A DNA stretch of 64,000 nt. Origin: JAIBJN01 sp963775625. GTDB taxonomy: Bacteria; Actinomycetota; Thermoleophilia; Gaiellales; Gaiellaceae. This document shows, in pieces, positions 1 to 8,962 of the stretch. How positions within the stretch are numbered: position 1 is the first letter of the stretch; each line of letters starts with the position of its first letter. The notes beneath the pieces were generated by a model. It searched no databases and was not told the origin of the DNA. It worked only from the letters and a program-made list of their open reading frames with translations. The DNA lies in the NCBI GenBank assembly GCA_963775625.1, contig CAVZJM010000004.1, positions 1-64,000 of the forward strand, written 5' to 3'. Position numbers and translations under genes: made by a program.

Positions 1-16
1 ACGAAAGGAGAGCACC

Positions 17-355
17 ATGGCTGATCCGACCACCGACACGCCGGTCCTCGACCTGCTCGCGAGCATGACCGCGGACTCGGTCGAGGCGTCGAGCCTCGAT
101 CCGGAGGCGCTGATGCTCGTTCGCATCGCTGCGCTCGTCGCGGTCGATGCCCCGCCTGCCTCGTACCTGCTCAACCTCGGAGCGGCACGCGAGATGGGCA
201 TCGACCCCGAGCGGATCCGCGGCGTCCTCGCCGCGGTCGCGCCGATCGTCGGCACTGCGCGCGTCGCGTCCGCCACGGGCGCGATCGCCGCGGCGCTCGA
301 GGTCGCGATCGAGGTCGCCGAGCTCGAGGATCAGGACGACCTGGACGCCCAGTAA
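17..355 (+). CDS. Carboxymuconolactone-decarboxylase-like (AhpD-fold) small protein
   Basis: A 112-residue helical protein. Its central part (about residues 32-95) has the alanine-rich pattern of the CMD/AhpD fold, with LVRIAALVAVDAPPASY followed by a GIDPERIRGVLAAVAPIVG segment. It lacks the CxxC pair of peroxidase-active AhpD proteins, so a redox role is not supported and the activity is unknown. The start is the ATG preceded by AAAGGAG seven bases upstream. A GC-rich hairpin follows the gene. Family assignment is by pattern only. Confidence 0.6.
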   Translation: MADPTTDTPVLDLLASMTADSVEASSLDPEALMLVRIAALVAVDAPPASYLLNLGAAREMGIDPERIRGVLAAVAPIVGTARVASATGAIAAALEVAIEVAELEDQDDLDAQ

Positions 356-372
356 CCGAGCCGTGTCGCCGG

Positions 373-402
373 CGAGCCGCCCTCCTTCGGGCGGGCGGCT
401 CG
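373..402 (+). terminator. GC-rich hairpin after the CMD-like gene
   Basis: A ten-base-pair stem (373-382 pairs with 393-402, CGAGCCGCCC against GGGCGGCTCG apart from loop-proximal bases) lies between the CMD-like stop and the next RBS. No T-tract follows, which is normal for such high-GC genomes. It could end transcription or act as a stability/attenuation hairpin before the lipoprotein gene. Confidence 0.45.
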
Positions 403-436
403 GCCCGGCCCCTCGCGGCAGCCAAGGAGGTAGACA

Positions 437-958
437 GTGAGTTCGAACCGCATCGTGACCCGCCGCTTCGCAGCAGCCCTCGCTGTTGCCGTCGTCGTCC
501 TGGTCTCAGCCCTCGGCTGCGCCTCCGACGACGACGACAGCGCAACGACCGAGGCCGCGACCGGCGCCACCGATACCGAAACGCGCACGCTCGGCGAAGG
601 AATCGAAAACCTCCAAGAGGCCCAGGCGCAGCTCTGTCCCGAGCTGTCGGACCTCTCGGCGGACCTCACGGAGATCTCCGCCAGCGGGACCGAAGCCGGC
701 CAGGACGCCCTTGCAGCCATCGGATCCACCGCGGCAGCTCTCGCAAACAGCGCAACAGCGTTGACCGAGGCCGGGGTGGATGAGGCTGCCTCCGCCGCCG
801 AAGACCTCGCATCCAGCCTGGAGTCGCTGGCCGCCTCCGGCGGCGAGGACGCCCAGGCGCGCGCAGGCGAGGCGGCCGACGGCGTGCGAGCAGCTGACGG
901 ATGCCCTGCAGTGTCCGTGACCGAGCCACCGAGACACACCAAATCGACGGAGGCATAG
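437..958 (+). CDS. Small secreted lipoprotein, paralogue of the one at 11417-11899 (C-terminal frameshift)
   Basis: The product has an Arg-rich start, a hydrophobic segment and a lipobox-like LGCAS, followed by an acidic Asp-rich linker and a helical Ala/Glu/Leu-rich domain. It should be a membrane-anchored lipoprotein of unknown function. The start is GTG at 437 with AAGGAGG at 424-430. It is clearly homologous to the minus-strand gene at 11417-11899. That paralogue ends ...QQLTEALQCP; here the same ending appears one frame away (QLTDALQCP, stop TGA at 918-920). Removing one G near 888 restores it, so the written C-terminus to 958 is probably a frameshift artefact. Confidence 0.7.
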   Translation: MSSNRIVTRRFAAALAVAVVVLVSALGCASDDDDSATTEAATGATDTETRTLGEGIENLQEAQAQLCPELSDLSADLTEISASGTEAGQDALAAIGSTAAALANSATALTEAGVDEAASAAEDLASSLESLAASGGEDAQARAGEAADGVRAADGCPAVSVTEPPRHTKSTEA

Positions 959-1140
959 ATGTACTGGCTTTGGACCATCTTGTTCGTGGCATTTGGATAG
1001 CCATCGCGTTCTGGCCGGCCCGCGTTGCCGCGCGGAAGGGGCACAGCTTCTTCCTCTACTTCCTCTTCAGCCTGGTCTTCTTCCCGCTGGCCCTGCTCGT
1101 TGCGTACCTGGTCGAGGATCGAAGCTACGCCGTGGCCTGA
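959..1140 (+). CDS. Small two-TM membrane protein, broken by a frameshift
   Basis: An ATG at 959 with CGGAGG at 948-953 begins MYWLWTILFVAFG and then meets TAG. Adding one base in the TTTGG run near 997 continues into a neighbouring frame reading IAIAFWPARVAARKGHSFF and then a second hydrophobic segment, ending at 1140. The joined product is about 60 residues with two membrane spans separated by a basic loop. Function is unknown. The strong RBS and continuous hydrophobic pattern support one gene with a single-base deletion or sequencing error. Confidence 0.55.
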
Positions 1141-1162
1141 CTGGAGCCTGGAGGGCGAGACG

Positions 1163-2206
1163 ATGAGCGACCTCGACGATCGACGGGACGAACCGGCGGA
1201 GAGCCGCGATGCATCCGGCGCTGGTCGCAGCGAGCGAGCGCGCGCCAAGCTCGATGCGCCGCGAAGGAGGGCGCGAAGGGTGCGAGCGAACGGCACGTGG
1301 CCCTTGCAGTCCCCATCCGGGCGGCGGAACGAGACCGGCGCGTCGCGGGAAGCGTTCTCGCCGGCGGAGTGGCTTACAAGCTCTTCCTGTGGCTGCTGCC
1401 GTTCGGCTTGATCGTCGGAGGCGCTCTCGGCCTCAGCAATGCTAAGAGCACCGAGGACGCGGTCGAAGGCGGCGGCGTCCCGGGGGCGATCTCCAACGCG
1501 ATCGGCGATGCCTCGCGTGTCCGCTGACTCCAACTCGTGGTGGCTCCTCGCGGTCGGCGTGCCCCTTCTCCTCTGGGCGGGTTTGACAGGCGCGAAGGCA
1601 GTACTGCTCGTTCATTCGCTCGTCTGGGACGAACCTCCTCCGAAGGCCAATCCGCTCAAGGCCTCACTTGTCTTTACCGGAATGCTGTGTGCGACCATCG
1701 CCACCATCGGGCTCGGCTCGTGGTTCGCTGACGTGGCGTGGCACGGCCTGATGTCTGCCGCGCTCACGATCGCACCGCTCGCCGGGCTGTGGCTCTGGGT
1801 TTCACTTCAGCTTCCGCACCGGGACGCTCCCTGGCGGGCGCTGCTGCCCGGCGCAGTCCTCATCGGGATCGGCGTCCCACTGCTCAGCGGACTGGTCGAC
1901 GCCTTCCTCGTGGATGAGCTCGAGAAGTCGACGTCGATGTACGGCAGTCTCGGCGCCACGGCGACGCTCATCTTCTTCATCTACCTCCTAGGGATCCTCG
2001 TCGTCGGCTCACCCATTCTCAACCACTCGCTCTACGAAGAGCTCCGCGCGAAGGGCGAGAAGGCCGCGGTGACGAGGCAACGGGCTCGCCGGGGGCTTCA
2101 CCCGCATGAAACCGGAGGACTGAGAACGATGAACGAGGACCCCGCCGACACGCGAAGGAGACGAGGCTCGAACGGCGGCTCGAGCGTTGGGTGGCCCGAG
2201 CCGTGA
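1163..2206 (+). CDS. YihY/BrkB family (UPF0761) inner-membrane protein, frameshifted
   Basis: The conserved signature RDRRVAGSVLAGGVAYKLFLWLLPF and later segments typical of the YihY/BrkB family (about six membrane helices, LGATATLIFFIYLLG near the end) are present, but in different frames. An N-terminal portion starts at ATG 1163. A switch near 1257 leads to AKEGAKGASERHVALAV, and another near 1515 joins ...NAIGDASRV to SADSNSWWLLAVG. The C-terminal end is also uncertain, because the frame runs through the likely start of the next gene at 2129; a stop at 2107-2123 in another frame is plausible. Members of this family are integral membrane proteins of unclear function. The ribonuclease BN name sometimes attached is historical. 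Confidence 0.65.
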
Positions 2207-2586
2207 CGCCGCGGGGGGCCGCCATCGTGATCGCCTCCGCGACGATCGCGATCACCGTCGCCGCCGGGACCCTGATGACGGTCCTCGACCGCGAGAACTA
2301 CCCGTCGATCGGCTCCGGGCTCTGGTGGGCCGTCCAGACGACCACGACGGTCGGGTACGGCGACAACGTTCCGACGACCTACGCCGGACGGTTCCTCGCC
2401 GCGTTCGTCATGCTGGTCGGCATCGGCTTCCTGACCGTCATCACCGCCGCGATCACGAGCACGTTCGTGTCGCGCTCGCGCCTCGAGCCGGCCGACTCGG
2501 ACGCCGAGACCTCGCTTGCCGAGCAGCTCCGTCAGATCAACGCGCGGCTCGAGCGAATCGAGACGCGCCAGAGCGGGAGCTCGTAG
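2129..2586 (+). CDS. Two-TM potassium-channel-like protein (Ion_trans_2)
   Basis: Two membrane helices flank a pore loop with the selectivity-filter sequence TTTTVGYGDN, the hallmark of K+ channel pores. A short charged coiled-coil tail follows (SLAEQLRQINARLERIE). This is a minimal pore-domain channel of about 150 residues without a visible RCK domain. The main frame has only GTG 2191 as a start, with no RBS. ATG 2129, preceded by GGAGGA at 2114-2119, gives MNEDPADT and joins the channel frame (AKETRLERRLERWV) if one base is added near 2150. The upstream start with a frameshift is therefore preferred. Confidence 0.75.
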
Positions 2587-2594
2587 CTCCCGCC
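2574..2594 (+). terminator. Perfect 9-bp hairpin at the channel gene stop
   Basis: GCGGGAGCT at 2574-2582, a CGT loop and AGCTCCCGC at 2586-2594 form a perfect stem spanning the TAG stop codon. It sits between the channel gene and the convergent DUF7144 gene. The 2595-2807 stretch holds no other convincing feature. Confidence 0.5.
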
Positions 2595-2807
2595 GGCGGT
2601 CTCCCGCTCAGTCGAGCGACGGATCGACGGGAGCTTGTGAAGTGAATGCGATTGCCCACGGGTGCCGAGCCGCTCACTACCGGCCGAAGGTGCCCGATTC
2701 ACGAGCGCTCGACCTCATCCAGACAAGGTGATTTCGTTCGCCACGGGCGAACCTGGATCGAGGGACCTGGGACAGAAGCGACCCTCGATCCGGTTCGCAG
2801 GCCGCGG

Positions 2808-3218
2808 TCAGGCCACGGTTTCCTTGAAGCCCTGCCAGCGTGCCGTCAGGGCGTAGAGCACGAGGATGTTGAGCGTGACGATCAGGATGTTCCAGAGCGG
2901 ATACGCCTGCGGGTAGTTCGCCATGAACGCGATCTGCCCGATCGCATTGACGGAGACGCCGATGATGGCAAGCCAGCGCGCCCAGCCTGCCCCGCCGAGC
3001 AGGCCGAGGCCGGTGAGGACGAGGAGGCCGCCCCAGATGAGCGTCATCCAGCCCCACGTCGTCACGTCGACGATTGCGAGTCCCTTGGCCGTGGCGACGA
3101 CGTACTCGTCCTCGAGGATCCCTACGAAGCCCTGCAGCATGTCGAGCGCACCGACGATCACGAGCACGAAGCCGGCGAAGACGATCCACCCACTCCACGA
3201 CGAGTCTTGCGATGCCAT
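2808..3218 (-). CDS. DUF7144 family four-TM membrane protein
   Basis: A 136-residue integral membrane protein with four hydrophobic helices. The start WSGWIVFAGFVLVIVGALDMLQG and the middle WGWMTLIWGGLLVLTG are typical of the actinobacterial DUF7144 family. No catalytic residues are recognisable and the function is unknown. The ATG is preceded by GGGAG about ten bases upstream. It is divergent from the phosphodiesterase fusion at 3456, with an inverted repeat in the shared intergenic region. Confidence 0.8.
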   Translation of the reverse strand: MASQDSSWSGWIVFAGFVLVIVGALDMLQGFVGILEDEYVVATAKGLAIVDVTTWGWMTLIWGGLLVLTGLGLLGGAGWARWLAIIGVSVNAIGQIAFMANYPQAYPLWNILIVTLNILVLYALTARWQGFKETVA

Positions 3219-3298
3219 TGCACTTGCTCCCTTCTGAGATAACGATTGCTCCGGGAAACGCTGTCGCGGCCAAGGCGGCGCGGCATCGCACTATATGG

Positions 3299-3345
3299 GT
3301 GAATCGGGCCGCTGCGTGACCTCCCTCTGCGGCCGCACGATTCAC
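3299..3345. promoter_or_regulatory. Long inverted repeat between divergent genes
   Basis: GTGAATCGGGCCGC at 3299-3312 is mirrored by GCGGCCGCACGATTCAC at 3329-3345. The arms pair except for a three-base insertion (GCA) in the right arm and one extra G. The repeat lies midway in the 237-bp gap between DUF7144 (minus) and the phosphodiesterase fusion (plus), a place where an operator or transcript hairpin would be expected. No matching copy was seen elsewhere in the window. Confidence 0.4.
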
Positions 3346-3455
3346 ACAGATTGGATGATGTGGCACCGGGGGCGCCGGGTGACGATCGGGGCATGAGCGA
3401 GACAGCCGCCGCCCACCCTTCGTCGGCGCTTCCCTTCAAGGAGGAGGAGAACTAG

Positions 3456-5522
3456 ATGGCCCGCAGTTCCGAGCCGTCCTACGGCGAGTCCACAGCCTGG
3501 CAGCCCGAGCGTCCACGCTTGCGGCTGTTCCCCCTGCTCGTCTCGTGGTTCGCCACGGGCCTCGCCCTGATGGTGGCAGCGGCGATCCTGCCGGGCGTCG
3601 ACATCGAGAGCTTCTGGGGCGCGCTGCTCGTCGCGGCGATCGTCGCGGCGCTGAACGCGGTCATCCCGCCCGTGCTGGCCGCGCTGAAGCTTCCGCTCAC
3701 CCTCGTTCTTGGCTTCCTGGTGGTCCTGATCGCGGACGCACTCATCCTCCTGATCGCCGCCGAACTGAACGTAACCGACGGCGTGCTCAGCGTCGACAAC
3801 TTCGGCTGGGCGCTATTGGCGGCGTTCATCGTCGCTGCCGTCAGCCTCGTGCTCGCCGTCATCCTCGGCTCGGACGACACGTCGTCGATCCGAATCGCGC
3901 AGCGGATCGCACGCCGGCAAGGGATCATCGCCAGCACCGACGTCCCCGGGATCATCTACCTCGAGATCGACGGGCTCGCTCTGCCCGTGCTGCGCCGTGC
4001 GATGCGCGACGGCAACGCGTCCACCATGGCCCGCTGGCTGGCCGACGACACGCACCGCTTGACGGAATGGGAGACCGATCTCTCCTCGCAGACGGGTGCC
4101 AGCCAGGCGGGGATCCTGCTCGGATCCAACGAGGACATCTCGGCCTTCCGCTGGGTTGAGAAGGAGACCGCGACGCTGATGACGTGCTCGGCGCCGCCGG
4201 ACTGCGCGGAGATCGAGCGGCGCCACGCGACCGGCATCGGCCTACTCGTCGACGGCGGCGCCAGCCGCGGGAACCTCCTCTCCGGCGAGGCGGAGGACGT
4301 GATCCTCACCGTCAGCCGCATGGAGGCGGAGAAGAAGTCCAATCCCGGCTATCGGGCGTTCTTCTCCAACGGCGACAATGCGTTGCGAACGCTCGTCCTC
4401 TTCGGCTGGGAGATCGTGCTCGAGTGGACGGCGGCCGCGCGTGCGATCCGCCGGGACGTGCATCCGCGCGGCCACCGCGGCGGCATCTACCCGTTGATGA
4501 GGGCCGCGCTCTGCGTCTTCGTGCGCGACCTGATCGTCTCGGGCGTCCTCACCGACATCATGCGCGGGCGGCCCGCTGTCTACGCGACCTTCTCGAGCTA
4601 CGACGAGGTGGCGCACCACTCGGGACTCGAGCGCGCGGACACCCTCGAGGCCCTGCGCAAGCTCGACGGCCACTTCGCGCAGATCGAGCGGGCGTGCCGC
4701 TACGCGCCGCGCCCGTACGAGATCGTCGTCCTCTCCGACCACGGCCAGACGCAGGGCGCGACCTTCAAGCAGCGCAACGGCTACGGCCTCGACGAGCTCG
4801 TCGAGCGATCGCTCGCACAGGGCGATGTCGAAGGGATCGCCGGAGGGGACGAGCAGAGCTCGATGGTCGGCAACGCCTTCAGCGAAGCGACGGGGAAGAA
4901 GGCGAAGCGGCCCAAGAACGACGTCTCCGACCGAGACGTCGTCGTGCTCGGCTCGGGCAACCTCGGCCTCGTCTACCTGATGGAGGAGCCCCGCCGGCTG
5001 ACATTGGAGGAGATCGAGGCGCGCCACCCGAAGCTCATCTACGAGCTTCGCTCCCATCCGCACGTCGGCTGGCTGCTCCTTCGCTCGTCCGAGCACGGGG
5101 CAGTCGCGCTCGGCGCCGACGGCGTTCACTACCTCACGGAGGGCCGCGTCGAGGGCGAAGACCCGCTCGCGCCGTTCTCGCCCACCGCGCCGCGGCACTT
5201 ACTGCGGACTGACGGGTTCCAGCACGTTGCCGACATCATGGTCGGCAGCTTCTACGACCCCGAGCTCGAGGAGGGCTGTGCCTTCGAGGAGCTGATCTGC
5301 TTCCACGGCGGCATCGGCGGTCTGCAAACGCGGCCGTTCATCCTCCACCCGGCGCACCTCGACGTGCCCGCCGAGCCGATCATCGGCGCGGCAAGCGTTC
5401 ACGGCATCCTCGCGAGCTGGCGGCACACGCTCCAGGCCGGACCAGAGGACGGGGTGGACGCGCGTGCCGAGCGGGCCACGGCTGACGGCGCGGTCGAGCA
5501 GCCCGTCGCACCCACGGGGTAA
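3456..5522 (+). CDS. Holin-like membrane domain fused to an alkaline-phosphatase-superfamily phosphodiesterase
   Basis: 688 residues. Residues about 20-135 form four hydrophobic helices like the phage-holin-4/YvlD-type membrane domain (LALMVAAAILPGVDIESFWGALL is characteristic). From about residue 165 a type I phosphodiesterase/nucleotide pyrophosphatase-like domain follows: PGIIYLEIDGLALPVLRRAM with the metal-binding Asp, SQTGASQAGIL with the nucleophile region, FSSYDEVAHHSG and VLSDHGQTQG with His/Asp ligands. The catalytic domain is therefore tethered to the membrane; which side it faces is not clear. Substrate is unknown. ATG 3456 has AAGGAGGAGG at 3439-3448. The fold assignment is firm and the role is open. 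Confidence 0.82.
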   Translation: MARSSEPSYGESTAWQPERPRLRLFPLLVSWFATGLALMVAAAILPGVDIESFWGALLVAAIVAALNAVIPPVLAALKLPLTLVLGFLVVLIADALILLIAAELNVTDGVLSVDNFGWALLAAFIVAAVSLVLAVILGSDDTSSIRIAQRIARRQGIIASTDVPGIIYLEIDGLALPVLRRAMRDGNASTMARWLADDTHRLTEWETDLSSQTGASQAGILLGSNEDISAFRWVEKETATLMTCSAPPDCAEIERRHATGIGLLVDGGASRGNLLSGEAEDVILTVSRMEAEKKSNPGYRAFFSNGDNALRTLVLFGWEIVLEWTAAARAIRRDVHPRGHRGGIYPLMRAALCVFVRDLIVSGVLTDIMRGRPAVYATFSSYDEVAHHSGLERADTLEALRKLDGHFAQIERACRYAPRPYEIVVLSDHGQTQGATFKQRNGYGLDELVERSLAQGDVEGIAGGDEQSSMVGNAFSEATGKKAKRPKNDVSDRDVVVLGSGNLGLVYLMEEPRRLTLEEIEARHPKLIYELRSHPHVGWLLLRSSEHGAVALGADGVHYLTEGRVEGEDPLAPFSPTAPRHLLRTDGFQHVADIMVGSFYDPELEEGCAFEELICFHGGIGGLQTRPFILHPAHLDVPAEPIIGAASVHGILASWRHTLQAGPEDGVDARAERATADGAVEQPVAPTG

Positions 5523-5666
5523 CCGGCACGCAACTGGCCTTAGCGAAAACGCCCCGCTCCTCATGTCGGAGTGGCATGGTCTTCCCGAGGCACATTCCTG
5601 CGCGAGCGAGCTTGCTCGGGCTTGCAGAGAGTGCCTCTTTGCTTGCGGGCCGAGGGCGGCTTCGGA

Positions 5667-5707
5667 CGCGGGTTCGATTCCCGCCACGTCCATCGGCTCG
5701 GTTGAGC
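5667..5707 (+). repeat. tmRNA/tRNA 3'-end-like fragment (copy C of a dispersed repeat)
   Basis: GCGGGTTCGATTCCCGC followed by CACGTCCA has the T-arm plus acceptor 3' strand geometry of a tRNA-like domain. The preceding TTCGGAC matches the usual end of ssrA (tmRNA). No complementary 5' acceptor strand (GGACGTG with a tRNA or tmRNA body) occurs upstream, since that DNA is the end of the phosphodiesterase gene. It is therefore a fragment rather than a functional RNA. The 41 bp match 20226-20266 at 37 positions, including the downstream ATCGGCTYGGTTGAGC flank. Confidence 0.55.
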
Positions 5708-5726
5708 GAAATATGGATCGCGCCAA

Positions 5727-7229
5727 TCATGCGATCGCGGACAGTCGGCCGGACTCCACGGCTTCGCGTAGGGCTGAGTAGTCGCGCTCGTTCTGGTCGG
5801 CGTAGATCTCCGCGAACGAGGCCAGAGCGCGATCGAAAGCATCGCCTGTGCCGAGATAGCTCGCGATCGCGATCGCATCGCCCGAGCGGGCATGTGCACG
5901 CGCGAGCGTCGAGCCGCAGAGGTGGGCGTAGAACGTGAGCGCGCGCGGGTTCAGCAAGTCGATGTCGGCCGAGCCCTTGCCGTCCCAGAGCTGACGCACG
6001 TAGAAGTCGGCCTGCACGCCGAACTGGTCGACTCGTGTCCAGCCGAGCATGATGTCGCTCGCCGCCTGCATGAGGCGCTGCCCCGCGACGACGCGCCTTC
6101 CGTGGTTGGAGAACTCGGTCTCGCCGAGGAAGGGCTCGAGCACGGACCGGTCGGCCTGCTTGATCTGGAGGAAGAGCGGGTCGTCGAGATCGCGGCCCAG
6201 AAGGAGAACGATCCAGGCGCGTGAGCCGACGCTCCCCACACCGACGACCTTGCGTGCCGCGTGGGCGTAACGGAAGCGTTCGAGCAGACGCCGGTGGTCG
6301 TCCGTGAGGGTCTCGCGGTAGGACGAGAGCACGCCCTGGACATACTCCTCGATCCGCTCCGCATCCGCCCCCGCGCCCGCTGCGACTTCCTCGATCGGCA
6401 CGATGAGCGGCGGGTCGCTGACGATGCGCGGCTCCCCGTCCACGACCTCGGTCAGCTTGGCAAGCGCCCTGAGGCTGTCCTTCGCCTGCGCCTTGACGAC
6501 GTTCTCCTGCGTCCGCTTCGCCTGTTTCTTCGAGGCGACCTGGTTGATCAGCCGCATGAACTCGTCCTTGTCGAGGCGCGCGTACCAGACCTCGAGGTCC
6601 CTCATTCCGGCGAGGGCGGCCATCGCTTCACGATAGGAACGAACGACCTCGAGGTTGACGGTGCGACGCTCCTTCTTGTCGAAGCCGCGGTCCCTGCCCG
6701 CAACCGCGAAGCTCGCGACGAGGCGCTTGACGTCCCACTCGAATGGGCCCGGCAAGGTCTCGTCGAAGTCGTTGAGGCCGAAGACAAGCCGGCGGTCCGG
6801 TCCCGCGAATCCGCCGAAGTTGGACAGATGCGCGTCTCCGCACAACTGCGTTTGCAGGCCCGTGCGGGGTGAGCCTGCGAGATCGGCGGCCATGACGTAG
6901 GCGGCGCCCCGGAAGAACGTGAACGGGGACACGAGCATCCGGCCGTACCGGACCGGGAGGAGCTCGCGCAGGCGGGTCGCCGCCTGCTCGTCGAGCAGGT
7001 CGACCGGATCGCGCCGATCGGCGGCCGGCTCCCACTCCGCGTGGCTAGAGCGCGGGACCTCGCCTCGCACGTGCTTTCCCCGCGCGGCGCGCTCCGCGGG
7101 TGTGAGCCAAGCCTGGACGCTCCGGGAGGACGCCTTCTTCGGGCCCGATTCCGACTCCGATCCGCGGCGACGGATGGCTGGCGTCTCCGGCGCGGCGACG
7201 GTGTCCGCGGAGTGTTCAACGTCCGCCAT
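5727..7229 (-). CDS. DUF2252 family protein
   Basis: About 500 residues. The core motif LCGDAHLSNFGGF followed by VFGLNDFDE and WDVKRLVAS is diagnostic of DUF2252, a family with a distant resemblance to aminoglycoside-phosphotransferase/kinase folds (the GDxHxxN and DFD elements). The substrate is unknown. The N-terminus is basic and low complexity. ATG 7229 was chosen over an upstream start at 7250; the two differ by seven residues. It is the last gene of the minus-strand run that begins with the lipoprotein at 11899 and follows the MFS exporter. Confidence 0.82.
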   Translation of the reverse strand: MADVEHSADTVAAPETPAIRRRGSESESGPKKASSRSVQAWLTPAERAARGKHVRGEVPRSSHAEWEPAADRRDPVDLLDEQAATRLRELLPVRYGRMLVSPFTFFRGAAYVMAADLAGSPRTGLQTQLCGDAHLSNFGGFAGPDRRLVFGLNDFDETLPGPFEWDVKRLVASFAVAGRDRGFDKKERRTVNLEVVRSYREAMAALAGMRDLEVWYARLDKDEFMRLINQVASKKQAKRTQENVVKAQAKDSLRALAKLTEVVDGEPRIVSDPPLIVPIEEVAAGAGADAERIEEYVQGVLSSYRETLTDDHRRLLERFRYAHAARKVVGVGSVGSRAWIVLLLGRDLDDPLFLQIKQADRSVLEPFLGETEFSNHGRRVVAGQRLMQAASDIMLGWTRVDQFGVQADFYVRQLWDGKGSADIDLLNPRALTFYAHLCGSTLARAHARSGDAIAIASYLGTGDAFDRALASFAEIYADQNERDYSALREAVESGRLSAIA

Positions 7230-7297
7230 GATCTGCGTCCATCCTCTCATGTCCGGTGAGCAAGGGCATTGGCCGGATCCCGCTGGCCCGCCGTCGG

Positions 7298-8917
7298 CTA
7301 GGTCGGTGCTCCGCGAGGCTGGGTCGTCGGGATGCGTTGGGCAAAGAAGAGGGCCACGATCGCGAGCAGGGCGAGGATGGCGAGGGCGGAGCGAAGGCCG
7401 TCGATACGCGCGTCTTGGTAGGCGACCATGGCGGCCTCGCTTGTCTCCGTGTCGGCGCCGGCTTCGTCGAGTGCCGTTTCGAGATCGGCGTCAGAGATGA
7501 ACGGCACGCCCCCGGCCAGCTCGACCTGGGCCTGGGCCTTCACCTGGGAGGGGATTGCCGGGCTCTGCTCGATGTTGGCCAGGAAGGACGAGGTCAGGGT
7601 GGCGATCAGGAGCGAGCCGGCCAGCGCAGTGCCCATCGAGGCGCCCAAGTTCGTCGCCGTGTTCTGCACGCCGCCTACCTCGGGGGCCTCGTCGTCTGGG
7701 ACGGCGCTGACGGTGACGGCTCCGAGTTGTGAGGCGAGCGCGCCGATCCCGAGCCCGATCAGAAGCAGAGGCACGGCCACGATCTCCGGCCCGGCGTCCG
7801 CGTCGAGCGCCCCGAGTAGCACGACCGTGCCCGCGAGCAGGGCGAGCAGGCCGCTGCGGACGACGAGGCGCGGGGAGATGTCGGGAAGAAAGCGGGGGAT
7901 CCCGATCGCAGCTACGAGCAGGGTGACCGAGAGCGGCAGCAGCCGCGCACCCGTCTCGAGGGCGGACAGACCCAGACAGACGGAGAGAAACAGCGGCACG
8001 ACAAAGAAGAAACCCGCTTGAACGAGGTACTGGAAGAAGAACATGATCAGCCCGCCGTTGAGCTGCGGGTTGCGCAACATGGCCGGGCGCACGAGCGGCT
8101 CCTCACCCCGCGACTCCCGCCGAGCCTGCCAGCGAAAGAAGAGCCACATCACGAACAGTCCGGCCAGGATCAGCCACACCGTCGGCGACAACCCTGCCCA
8201 GGAGGGACCGCCCTCCTTGGGCTGAATCCAGCCCCACTCCCCCGAGCGGAGGACACCGAAGACGAGCAGCCCGAGCCCGAGCGCCGAGAGCACGGCGCCG
8301 ACCACGTCGAGCTGTGGACGCTCCTCGGCCGGAGCGTCTGCGATCCGCCGCGTCAGAAGCAAAATGATGAGCACGAGCACGACTTCGCCGGCGAAAACCC
8401 AGCGCCAGGAGAAGTAGGTCGTGAAGAAGCCTCCGATCAGCGGCCCGACCGCGATCGCGATCGCGCCCGCAGCCGCGACCAGGCCGTAGGCGGCCGGCCG
8501 GCGCTCGACCGCGAAGTTTCCGGCCACCAGCGCAACGATCGCGGGCAGGATCAGGGCGGCGCCGATCCCTTCCAGGAACGACCAGCCGAACAGCAACACC
8601 TCCAGGCTCGGCGCGAGCGCCGTGGTGAACGACCCGCACCCGTAGATCACGCAGCCGATCGCGAAAGCCCGCTTGCGCCCGATCAGCGCCCCCACCTTCG
8701 CGCCCGTGATCATCGACGCCGCCATCACCAGCGTGTACGCAGTGATCGCCCCCTGAATCCCGGTCACCGTCGTCCCCACGTCTTCCGCCACGGTCGCGAT
8801 CGAGACGTTCATCACCGACGTGTCCAGCGTCATCAAGAACTGCCCCGCGGCCAACGTCAGCAACACCAGCTTCGTGCCGCTCGCGCGTTCCGACTGGGCA
8901 GTCTCAGCGGTCGTCAC
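7298..8917 (-). CDS. MFS drug:H+ antiporter, DHA2 (14-TM, EmrB/QacA type)
   Basis: 539 residues with about 14 hydrophobic helices. The N-terminal MTLDTSVMNVSIATVAEDVG and the loop motif GAKVGALIGRKRAF are typical of DHA2-family exporters, as is the helix-5 region GLVAAAGAIAIAVGPLIGGFF. It should export lipophilic or toxic compounds using the proton gradient. It lies 45 bp downstream of the DyP peroxidase gene on the same strand, so co-transcription with the peroxidase operon is likely. Substrate cannot be inferred. Confidence 0.88.
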   Translation of the reverse strand: MTTAETAQSERASGTKLVLLTLAAGQFLMTLDTSVMNVSIATVAEDVGTTVTGIQGAITAYTLVMAASMITGAKVGALIGRKRAFAIGCVIYGCGSFTTALAPSLEVLLFGWSFLEGIGAALILPAIVALVAGNFAVERRPAAYGLVAAAGAIAIAVGPLIGGFFTTYFSWRWVFAGEVVLVLIILLLTRRIADAPAEERPQLDVVGAVLSALGLGLLVFGVLRSGEWGWIQPKEGGPSWAGLSPTVWLILAGLFVMWLFFRWQARRESRGEEPLVRPAMLRNPQLNGGLIMFFFQYLVQAGFFFVVPLFLSVCLGLSALETGARLLPLSVTLLVAAIGIPRFLPDISPRLVVRSGLLALLAGTVVLLGALDADAGPEIVAVPLLLIGLGIGALASQLGAVTVSAVPDDEAPEVGGVQNTATNLGASMGTALAGSLLIATLTSSFLANIEQSPAIPSQVKAQAQVELAGGVPFISDADLETALDEAGADTETSEAAMVAYQDARIDGLRSALAILALLAIVALFFAQRIPTTQPRGAPT

Positions 8918-8962
8918 GAGCGCAATTCTCCATCACGGGGGCCGAGATGAGAATGTGGGAGG

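Noticed and set aside
5600..5700. Possible intact tRNA or tmRNA gene
   Set aside because: Only the T-arm and 3' acceptor strand are present. No complementary 5' strand, anticodon stem or tag reading frame precedes it, and the upstream DNA is coding.
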